A stretch of 64,000 bases of DNA, taken from NCBI RefSeq assembly GCF_012349115.1, contig NZ_PQIG01000144.1:124001-188000 (forward strand). Reading direction: 5' to 3'. Below, in pieces: positions 57,315 to 64,000 of this stretch (position 1 is the first letter of the stretch; each line of letters opens with the position of its first letter). Below the pieces are notes generated by a model. That model ran no database searches, was not told the origin of the DNA, and saw only the letters and a list, made by a program, of their open reading frames with translations. Both the position numbers and the translations under genes were made by a program. The stretch comes from Rhizobium ruizarguesonis. Lineage in GTDB: Bacteria > Pseudomonadota > Alphaproteobacteria > Rhizobiales > Rhizobiaceae.

Positions 57315-58403
57315 TCACTTCCGGTAGGTATGGCCGGTTGCGTCAAACAGATGCAACTTCTGCCTGTCGGCGGCAAACCGCATCCTCTGTCCCTTCTTCA
57401 CATCATAGATGCCAGGCAGCTTGACGACGATCGGCTCGCCCGGGACCAGGCCCTCGATATAAAGCAACGTCACTTCGCCGAGCGCTTCGACGATCGACAC
57501 TTCACCTTCGAAAAGGTAATCGGCGCCATCGGCAACCCGGAGATCCTCCGGACGAACGCCGAAGCTTGCCTGCTTGCCGGTTTCCGACGCGTCGGTCGCC
57601 ACATCGAGGGTCACCGACATGCCGCCGGTCAGCGTCACCGTCGTCTGGCTTCCGGTGCCGGCGACCGTCGCCGGAATGATGTTCATCGCCGGCGAGCCGA
57701 TGAATTTGGCGACGAAGAGGTTTGCCGGGCGCTCGTAGAGGTCCAGCGGCGCGCCGACCTGCTCGATATTGCCGGCGGAGAGAACGACGATACGATCGGC
57801 AAGCGTCATCGCCTCGACCTGGTCGTGGGTGACGTAGATCATCGTCGTATCGGCCATCTGCTCGTTCAGGCGGGCGATCTCGATGCGGGTCGCGACGCGC
57901 AGCGCGGCATCGAGGTTGGACAACGGCTCGTCGAACAGGAAGACCTTTGGATCGCGGCAGATGGCGCGGCCGATCGCCACGCGCTGGCGCTGGCCGCCGG
58001 AAAGCGCCTTCGGCAGACGATCGAGATAGTTGGTCAGCTGCAGGCTCTCGGCCGCCGCCCGGACACGGCGGTCGATCTCTTGGCGGCTTTCGCCGGCGAT
58101 CTTCATGCCGAAAGCCATGTTATCGAACACGGTCATATGCGGGTAGAGCGCATAGGACTGGAAGACCATGGCGATGCCGCGCTTGGAGGGCGGCACGTCA
58201 TTGACGAGATGGCCATCGATATACATCTCACCGCCGGTGATCGCCTCGAGACCGGCGATCATGCGCAGAAGCGTGGATTTGCCGCAGCCGGACGGACCGA
58301 CGAAGACGATGAATTCGCCCTGCTTGATATCGAGGTCGATACCATGGAGAACGTCCACGGAACCGTAGGATTTGCGGATATCCTTCAGCGTCAGTCCAGT
58401 CAT
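57315..58403 (-). CDS. aglK: Alpha-glucoside ABC transporter ATP-binding protein AglK
   Basis: 362 aa MalK/UgpC-type ATPase. Walker A GPSGCGKST, signature LSGGQRQRVAIGRAI, Walker B VFLFDEPLSNLDAALRV, and a TOBE C-terminus (SFGVRPEDLRV). It is the last gene of aglEFGAK and serves uptake of sucrose, maltose and trehalose in related rhizobia. Confidence 0.93.
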   Translation of the reverse strand: MTGLTLKDIRKSYGSVDVLHGIDLDIKQGEFIVFVGPSGCGKSTLLRMIAGLEAITGGEMYIDGHLVNDVPPSKRGIAMVFQSYALYPHMTVFDNMAFGMKIAGESRQEIDRRVRAAAESLQLTNYLDRLPKALSGGQRQRVAIGRAICRDPKVFLFDEPLSNLDAALRVATRIEIARLNEQMADTTMIYVTHDQVEAMTLADRIVVLSAGNIEQVGAPLDLYERPANLFVAKFIGSPAMNIIPATVAGTGSQTTVTLTGGMSVTLDVATDASETGKQASFGVRPEDLRVADGADYLFEGEVSIVEALGEVTLLYIEGLVPGEPIVVKLPGIYDVKKGQRMRFAADRQKLHLFDATGHTYRK

Positions 58404-58423
58404 TTCTCTCTCCCCTTAGTTCC

Positions 58424-60076
58424 TTAGGCAAGACGGGCGAAATACGCCCCCCAGGCCGGAATATCGATCTTGTCGCCATAGTTGTTGCTGGTAAAGCCGT
58501 GGCCCGTCAATGCCTGCCATTCTCCCGCAGGCAGAATGACGGCGGCCTCGGCCGCGCTCATGTTGAAGATGCAGAGCAGCTTCTCGTTGCCGTATTCACG
58601 GGTGAAGACCAGGCTGTCACCCTGTTGTTCCTCGAATTCGATCTCGCCCTTGGCAAAAGCCGGGTGCAGCTTGCGGAAGGCGATGAAGCGGCGATAGTGC
58701 TCCAGCACGGAAGCCTCGTCGCCCAGCTGGACGCTGACGGCACGCAGGATATGCTCGACCGGCACTGGCAACCAGGGCTTGACCGTCGAGAAGCCGCCCT
58801 GGGCGACCTGGCTGTCCCAGACCATCGGCGTGCGGCAGCCGTCGCGGCCCTTGAATTCCGGCCAGAACTGGATGCCATAGGGGTCCTGCAGATCCTGATA
58901 GGCGAGATCGGCCTCAGTCAGCGCCAGCTCCTCGCCCTGATAGAGGCAGACGGAGCCGCGCATGGTCATCAGCAACGAGGCGTAGAGCTTGGCAAAAGCG
59001 TCGTGATCGGCGACCAGCCCGCCCCAGCGGCTGACATGGCGCATAACGTCGTGATTGGAGAAGGCCCAGCAGGCCCAACCATCGGGCGCGGCAGCTTCGA
59101 AATCCTGCATCACCTCCTCGACGCGCTCCGGCGTCAGCGGATCGGGCGCCAGGAACTCGAAGGCGTAGCACATGTGCATCTTGTCATTGCCGGAGGTGTA
59201 TTCGCCGACGATTTCAAGGCCGCGCTGGCTGTCGCCGACTTCGCCGACAGCGGCGATCGCCGGGAATTCCTCGAGAACGGCGCGGAAGCGCTTCAGGAAG
59301 GCAAGGTTCTCAGGGCGGTTCTTGTCGTAGATATGCTCCTGAAAATTATAGGGATTGACCGCCGGCGCCGTCGAGGCGTTGCGGCGCTCGGGAGCCAGCG
59401 CCGGGTTGTCGCGCAGTTGCGTGTCATGGAAATAGAAGTTGATGGTGTCGAGGCGGAAACCATCGACGCCGCGATTGAGCCAGAAGCGCACGACGTCGAG
59501 CAGACGGTCCTGCACCTCAGGGTTATGCAGGTTCATGTCCGGCTGCGAGGTCAGGAAATTGTGCAGGTAATATTGCATGCGCGTCGGATCCCACGCCCAT
59601 GCAGAACCGCCGAAGATCGACAGCCAGTTGTTCGGCGGCGTGCCATCCGGCTTGGCGTCGGCCCAGACATACCAGTCGGCCTTGGCGTTGGTCTTGCTCG
59701 AGCGGCTTTGCGCGAACCAGGGATGCTGATCCGAGCTGTGGGAGATGACGAGGTCGATCATCACCCGGATGCCGAGGCGATGGGCCTCGGCGATCATCGT
59801 GTCGAAATCCACCAGCGTGCCGAAGATCGAATCGACATTCTCGTAGTCGGAGACGTCATAGCCGAAATCGCGCATTGGCGAGGTGAAGAAGGGCGAGATC
59901 CAGATCGCATCGACGCCGAGGCTTGCCACATGCGGCAAGCGGGCGGTGATGCCCTTCAGGTCGCCGATGCCGTCACCGTTCGAATCCTGGTAGGAGCGCG
60001 GGTAGATCTGATAGATCACCGCGCCGCGCCACCAGTCCTTGTCGGGAGTCGAGATCGATTGAGAAGCCACGTTCAT
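58424..60076 (-). CDS. aglA: Alpha-glucosidase AglA (GH13)
   Basis: 550 aa, cytoplasmic (no signal peptide). The GH13 barrel has YQIYPRSYQDSNGDGIGDLKGI, MIDLVISHSSDQHPWF, GFRLDTINF (nucleophile Asp), AAVGEVGD (acid/base Glu) and FSNHDVMRH. It hydrolyses the imported alpha-glucoside. Located between transporter genes aglG and aglK, the arrangement known from Sinorhizobium meliloti. Confidence 0.93.
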   Translation of the reverse strand: MNVASQSISTPDKDWWRGAVIYQIYPRSYQDSNGDGIGDLKGITARLPHVASLGVDAIWISPFFTSPMRDFGYDVSDYENVDSIFGTLVDFDTMIAEAHRLGIRVMIDLVISHSSDQHPWFAQSRSSKTNAKADWYVWADAKPDGTPPNNWLSIFGGSAWAWDPTRMQYYLHNFLTSQPDMNLHNPEVQDRLLDVVRFWLNRGVDGFRLDTINFYFHDTQLRDNPALAPERRNASTAPAVNPYNFQEHIYDKNRPENLAFLKRFRAVLEEFPAIAAVGEVGDSQRGLEIVGEYTSGNDKMHMCYAFEFLAPDPLTPERVEEVMQDFEAAAPDGWACWAFSNHDVMRHVSRWGGLVADHDAFAKLYASLLMTMRGSVCLYQGEELALTEADLAYQDLQDPYGIQFWPEFKGRDGCRTPMVWDSQVAQGGFSTVKPWLPVPVEHILRAVSVQLGDEASVLEHYRRFIAFRKLHPAFAKGEIEFEEQQGDSLVFTREYGNEKLLCIFNMSAAEAAVILPAGEWQALTGHGFTSNNYGDKIDIPAWGAYFARLA

Positions 60077-60110
60077 GGAATATCCTGTTTGAAGTCACGT
60101 TCGGGAATGG

Positions 60111-61274
60111 TCAGCCTCCCTTGACCGAACCCGCCAGCAGACCGCGCACCAGGTAACGCTGCAGCCCGAAGAAGACGAGCAGCGGCACGATAATGGTGAC
60201 GAAGGCCGACGCCGTCAAAATCTCCCAATTGCCGCCGCGCGAGCCGAGCAGCGCGTTCAGGCTGCCGGTCAGCACGAGGTGGTCCTTGTCGGTGCCGAGG
60301 AAGACCATGGCGACGAGCAGGTCGTTCCACACCCATAGGAACTGGAAGATGGCGAAGGAGGCGAGTGCGGGGAAGGACAGAGGCAAAACGATGCGGACGA
60401 AGATCTCGAAATCGCTCGCGCCGTCGACGCGGGCGGATTCGATGATCTCTTTCGGCAGGCCGGCAATATAGGCTCGCAAGAGATAGATGGCGAGCGGCAT
60501 GCCGAAGGCGGTATGGGCCAGCCAGATGCCGGGATAGGTCTTCGACGGCTGGCCGAGCAGGTTGCCGATCTCGTTATAGAGGCGCAGCAGCGGAATCAGC
60601 GACATCTGCAGCGGCACGACGATGAGGCCGACGACGAGCGCAATCAGCAGCCCGCGGCCAGGAAACTCCATCCAGCTCAGGGCATAGGCTGCGAAAGCGG
60701 CAATCAGGATCGGGATGATCGTCGCCGGGATCGTCACGGTCAGCGAGTTGATGAAGGACTGGCCAATGCCCTCGCCGGTCAGAACCGTGTTGTAGTTCTG
60801 CATGGTGAATTCCGGCGGCGCCGAGACGGACGCATAGATGCGCTTCGGGCGTTCGTCGGGCGAGAAGGCGGTGTTCTTCACATAGCGATAACTGCCGTCG
60901 CTGTTGATCTGCAGGGTTTCACCGTCGCCGAAATCGGCGGTCTCGCCGGCTTTAAAGGCGGCCGGCTGCTGTATGCGGTTGCCGAAGGCCTTCACGGCAC
61001 GGCCGGTCTGGCCTTCCAACACATTGCCTGTAATGACGTAGTTCGCACCTTCCTGCTTTTGCTGGTCGGGCGTACCGAGGCGGACCGCGGCGGTCTGGGT
61101 CGAGCCGACGAAGGCCGTCCACCAGCCGGAGACGACGATCTGGTCCTTGTCGCGCAGCGCGCTGACGAAGATGCCGAGCGTCGGGATCAGCCAGATGATG
61201 ACGATCAGCAGAACGGCGACATGAACGAAGAGCCGGGCGGGGCCGATCTTGAAGTAGCTTCCGATAGCGGTCAT
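60111..61274 (-). CDS. aglG: Alpha-glucoside ABC transporter permease AglG
   Basis: 387 aa. The core is a MalG-type permease with coupling loop IIESARVDGASDFEIFVRIVLPLSFP. Between TM1 (about 13-38) and TM2 (about 175 on) lies an unusually long loop of roughly 130 residues containing a small beta-rich stretch (GETADFGDGETLQINSDGSYRY), which would be periplasmic. This explains the length, against 270-300 aa for ordinary members; such a loop is known in AglG-type permeases. It begins 1 nt after the aglF stop. Confidence 0.92.
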   Translation of the reverse strand: MTAIGSYFKIGPARLFVHVAVLLIVIIWLIPTLGIFVSALRDKDQIVVSGWWTAFVGSTQTAAVRLGTPDQQKQEGANYVITGNVLEGQTGRAVKAFGNRIQQPAAFKAGETADFGDGETLQINSDGSYRYVKNTAFSPDERPKRIYASVSAPPEFTMQNYNTVLTGEGIGQSFINSLTVTIPATIIPILIAAFAAYALSWMEFPGRGLLIALVVGLIVVPLQMSLIPLLRLYNEIGNLLGQPSKTYPGIWLAHTAFGMPLAIYLLRAYIAGLPKEIIESARVDGASDFEIFVRIVLPLSFPALASFAIFQFLWVWNDLLVAMVFLGTDKDHLVLTGSLNALLGSRGGNWEILTASAFVTIIVPLLVFFGLQRYLVRGLLAGSVKGG

Positions 61275-61275
61275 C

Positions 61276-62289
61276 TCAGTGCCCCTTCAGTTCGCGATTG
61301 GCGCGGCGCACGTTCCAGACCATGATCGGGGTGACTGCGAGCATGATGATGATGGCGATGACGGCGCTTCGGCCGGAATCGCCGCCGCCGCGGAACATCC
61401 AGTTGAACATCAGGTTCGCCAACACCATCGACTGCCACTGGCCGTTGGTCATGGTCAGCACGATGTCGAAGACCTTGAGGACGAGGATGGTGATCGTCGT
61501 CCAGACGACGGCGATGGAACCCCAGACCTGAGGCACCATGATGCGCCAGAAGATTTGCCAGCCATTGGCGCCGTCGATCACGGCGGCTTCGATCGTCTCC
61601 TCGGGGATGCCGCGAAGAGCGGCCGACAGGATGACCATGGCGAAACCGGTCTGGATCCAGATCAGGATGACCATCAGGAAGAAGTTGTTCCAGAAGGGAA
61701 CGGAAATCCACACCTCGGGCGTGCCGCCGAAAGTCTGGACGATGGCGTTCAGCAGGCCGATCTGGACGTCGTTGCCGCCGCGATATTCATAGATGAATTT
61801 CCAAATGACCGAGGCGCCGACGAAGGAGATCGCCATCGGCATGAAGACGATGCTCTTGGCGATATTGCCCCACCAGATGCGATCGGTCATCACGGCGATG
61901 ACGAGGCCGAAGAAGGTGCAGGCGGCCGGCACGACGGCGAGCCAGAGGATGTTATTGAAGATCGACTGGCGGAATTCGCGGTCGCCGAGCGCCCATTTGT
62001 AGTTGGCGAGGCCGACGAACTGCAGACCGGCGCGGTCGTAGAAGGAGAGGATCAAGGTCGCAACGACCGGATAGACGAGATAGACGATCAGCAGGAAGAG
62101 CGCCGGGCCGATGAACAACCACGGCCGAACGAGCGCACGGCGGTTGAGATTACGCGATGCGGCGCGGATGTCGCCGTCCTTCACCGGCAGAGCGAGATCC
62201 AGGATCTTGTTCGAAAAATAGAAATAGGCCGAGCACGCGATAACGGCTCCGACCACGACGCCCAAAGCGGACACTATCTGCGACAGCAT
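61276..62289 (-). CDS. aglF: Alpha-glucoside ABC transporter permease AglF
   Basis: 337 aa. An additional N-terminal TM and cytoplasmic stretch precede the usual six-TM MalF-type core (WLFIGPALFLLIVYLVYPVVATL). The coupling loop is ETIEAAVIDGANGWQIFWRIMVP. It partners AglG. Separated by 187 nt from aglE. Confidence 0.93.
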   Translation of the reverse strand: MLSQIVSALGVVVGAVIACSAYFYFSNKILDLALPVKDGDIRAASRNLNRRALVRPWLFIGPALFLLIVYLVYPVVATLILSFYDRAGLQFVGLANYKWALGDREFRQSIFNNILWLAVVPAACTFFGLVIAVMTDRIWWGNIAKSIVFMPMAISFVGASVIWKFIYEYRGGNDVQIGLLNAIVQTFGGTPEVWISVPFWNNFFLMVILIWIQTGFAMVILSAALRGIPEETIEAAVIDGANGWQIFWRIMVPQVWGSIAVVWTTITILVLKVFDIVLTMTNGQWQSMVLANLMFNWMFRGGGDSGRSAVIAIIIMLAVTPIMVWNVRRANRELKGH

Positions 62290-62476
62290 TTCGTCCCTCC
62301 CCTGCTTCCCCTGATCTTATTCCGACCGGTTTTTATGCTGACGGGTCAACGCCGGTCATCGTCAATCTATTTGTATTGCCCAATCACAATATATCCCGCA
62401 ATGGCCGGGCTCTTTGCGAGTCCGGCCAGTCATGCAAGCCATGCCGCCGGCAAGCCGGCGGCATAATTTTAAAAGA
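62290..62476 (-). other. aglE-aglF intercistronic region with hairpins
   Basis: Two inverted repeats follow the aglE stop on the minus strand: TGCCGCCGGC/GCCGGCGGCA (62442-62451, 62454-62463) and GGCCGG/CCGGCC (62403-62408, 62422-62427). No T-run follows them, so mRNA processing or stabilisation of the aglE message is more likely than full termination. Confidence 0.55.
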
Positions 62477-63838
62477 TTACTTGATGCCGTCCCAGGCGCT
62501 CTGGATTTCGCCCGCAGACTCTTCAGCGGACTTGCCGCCGACGAAATCGACCATGCCGGTCCAGAAGGCGCCGGCGCCGATCTTGCCCGGCATCAGGTCG
62601 GAACCGTCGAAGCGGAAGGTGGTGGCGGAGGTCAGGATCTCGCCTTCCTTCTTCATCTGCGGGTTGGCATAGGCCTCGGTGCTGACGCCCTTGTACGGCG
62701 TCAGGAAGCTCGACTGCGCCATCCAGACCTCATGGGCGATCGGGGTCTTCAGGAAGTCGATGAAGGCGCGGGCCGTCTTCGAGTCCTTGGCGATCGAGAC
62801 GAGCGTGCCGGCGCCGAGAACCGGCTTGCCGAGTTCGGGATGCGAAGCAAAGGTCGGCATGTAGAAGAAGTCGGCATCCTGACCGAGCTTCGTGCCCTCA
62901 GGGAAGAAGGACGGGATGAACGAGGCCTGATGGTGCATGTAGCACTTCGGCGGAACCGCGAAGAGGCCCTTCGGGCTGTCGCGGAAATCGGTCGAGGCCA
63001 CGGCTGCGACGCCGCCGTCGACGTATTTCGCGTTCTTGGCGAACTTGCCGAACTCGTCGATCGCGGCAACGACCGCCGGATCGGTGAACTTCAGCTCGTT
63101 GGTCGTCCACTTGTCGTAGGCTTCCGGTGGCTGCATGCGCAGCATCATGTCCTCGACCCAGTCGGTCGCCGGCCAGCCGGTGGCGCCGCCGGAACCGAGA
63201 CCGATGCACCAGGGAACGCCGCCATCCTTGACGATCTGGTCGGTCAGGGCATGCAGTTCTTCCATGGTCGTCGGGATCTTGTAACCGGCTTCCTCGAAGT
63301 TCTCCGGAACATACCAGACCAGCGACTTTACGTCGGCCTTGTACGGGAAGGCGTAGAAGGCTTCCTTGCCGTCCTTGCCCTTGTAGGTGCCGTAACCGAC
63401 CCAGCTGTCGCCAGCGCCGTAATTGTCCTTGATCCACTTGGAGTTGTCATCGCCGAGCGGCGTCAGGAAGCCCTTGCTGGCGAGATCGGCCAGGAGGCCC
63501 GGCTGCGGCAGAACGGCAATGTTCGGCGGCGAGCCTGCCTGCGTATCGATGACGATCTGCTGTTCGTAGTTTTCGGAAGAGGAGTATTTGACATCGATGC
63601 CGGTGGCTTCGGTGAAATAGGCAAGAACGCTCTGGAAGAACGCCTCGTCCTCGCCGCGCCACGGCCCGAAGATCGTCAGCGGCTGGCCCTTCAGATCGGC
63701 ATGAGCAGCCTTGAACTCGTCATAGCTCTTCCAGTTGAACTTCGAATCCTGACCCGGGGCAAATTTCAAATCGGCCGCGGACGCAGCACCGGCAAAAAGC
63801 GCTGCCACGGCAACGCCCATCAAAAATGACTTTTTCAT
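62477..63838 (-). CDS. aglE: Alpha-glucoside-binding periplasmic protein AglE
   Basis: 453 aa. Signal peptide MKKSFLMGVAVAALFAGAASAAD. The body starts LKFAPGQDSKFNWKSYDEFKAAHADLKGQPLTIFGPWRGEDEAFF, a recognisable AglE start, and includes WIKDNYGAGDSWVGYGTYKGKDGKEAFYAFPYKADVKSLVWYVPE. First gene of the operon, with GGGAGG before the ATG and a palindromic operator upstream. Confidence 0.94.
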   Translation of the reverse strand: MKKSFLMGVAVAALFAGAASAADLKFAPGQDSKFNWKSYDEFKAAHADLKGQPLTIFGPWRGEDEAFFQSVLAYFTEATGIDVKYSSSENYEQQIVIDTQAGSPPNIAVLPQPGLLADLASKGFLTPLGDDNSKWIKDNYGAGDSWVGYGTYKGKDGKEAFYAFPYKADVKSLVWYVPENFEEAGYKIPTTMEELHALTDQIVKDGGVPWCIGLGSGGATGWPATDWVEDMMLRMQPPEAYDKWTTNELKFTDPAVVAAIDEFGKFAKNAKYVDGGVAAVASTDFRDSPKGLFAVPPKCYMHHQASFIPSFFPEGTKLGQDADFFYMPTFASHPELGKPVLGAGTLVSIAKDSKTARAFIDFLKTPIAHEVWMAQSSFLTPYKGVSTEAYANPQMKKEGEILTSATTFRFDGSDLMPGKIGAGAFWTGMVDFVGGKSAEESAGEIQSAWDGIK

Positions 63839-64000
63839 GTGATCAACCTCCCATCACAATCCCAACCGCGCCGAATTCCCTCCAAAGGAAATTTCAAAGC
63901 GCTTTGACACCCAACTCATTCCACTTTCGGTGGAATGGAGTCAAGTCAATTCGCGAAAACCCGCTGTGAACATGCTGGATATCGCGGCGCAGCAACGCCT
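63839..64000. promoter_or_regulatory. agl operon control region with a LacI-type operator
   Basis: TCAAAGCGCTTTGA (63894-63907) is a perfect 14-bp palindrome with the central CG typical of LacI/GalR operators. A second inverted repeat ATTCCAC/GTGGAAT lies at 63918-63924 and 63930-63936. In S. meliloti the LacI-family regulator AglR is divergent from aglE; a start near 63965 on the plus strand (GTGAACATG) might belong to it, but too little sequence is present to call a gene. Confidence 0.65.

Noticed and set aside
63965..64000. Possible start of a divergent aglR gene at the right edge
   Set aside because: Only about 12 codons are in the window, and they do not clearly match a LacI HTH start, so no gene is called.

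Overview
The window looks like chromosomal DNA of a fast-growing Rhizobium, probably of the R. leguminosarum / R. etli group. The reasons are high GC, a RirA iron regulator that matches my memory of the rhizobial protein, an aglEFGAK alpha-glucoside operon, a phasin, palindromic mosaic repeats of rhizobial type, and a tRNA-His of the unusual alphaproteobacterial kind (no G-1, discriminator A73). I see no insertion sequence, prophage, CRISPR array, rRNA or replication origin. Most of it is transport and central carbon metabolism, with two accessory-looking blocks: a giant RTX metalloprotease (9.9-14.7 kb) and an amino-sugar cluster (33.4-41.9 kb).

Layout. 1-4.9 kb: dipeptide ABC operon dppABCDF on the minus strand, with the 3' part of dppF off the left edge. 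5.3-9.6 kb: rirA; mmsA, divergent from a small monooxygenase and a LysR regulator; two small genes. 9.9-14.7 kb: a 1594-residue serralysin-like protease with 13 RTX modules. 15.5-24.5 kb: tRNA-His, a phasin, a multi-PAS histidine kinase, acetoacetyl-CoA synthetase and an AsmA-like protein, with mosaic repeats in the gaps. 24.6-28.7 kb: putrescine/polyamine ABC operon potFGHI. 28.8-32.0 kb: an ScfR-type regulator divergent from isocitrate lyase aceA. 32.2-41.9 kb: a GNAT acetyltransferase, then an RpiR regulator followed by nanE, a Gfo/Idh/MocA oxidoreductase, a four-gene sugar ABC transporter, nagB and a ROK kinase. 42-48.3 kb: a LysR regulator, two chemoreceptors and small genes. 48.4-52.5 kb: an HI0933-type flavoprotein and the polyamine-catabolism pair puuA-puuB. 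52.6-56.8 kb: the Entner-Doudoroff operon zwf-pgl-edd with a strong terminator. 56.8-63.9 kb: a PilZ-like gene and the agl operon.

How the genes work together. Polyamine uptake (potFGHI) and gamma-glutamylation/oxidation (puuAB) both occur here, about 21 kb apart. PHB physiology is represented by the phasin and by acetoacetyl-CoA synthetase, and glucose breakdown by zwf-pgl-edd. The 9-bp palindrome TGCANTGCA lies upstream of all three of these units (twice before the phasin, once before each other). This suggests one PHB-linked regulator, probably PhaR/AniA-like, controlling storage-granule protein, PHB re-use and Entner-Doudoroff flux. The amino-sugar cluster encodes uptake, kinase, epimerase and deaminase steps but neither a sialate lyase (NanA) nor a GlcNAc-6-P deacetylase (NagA). 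It also carries an oxidoreductase with no place in the textbook route, so its substrate is open. These two observations are the most worth following up.
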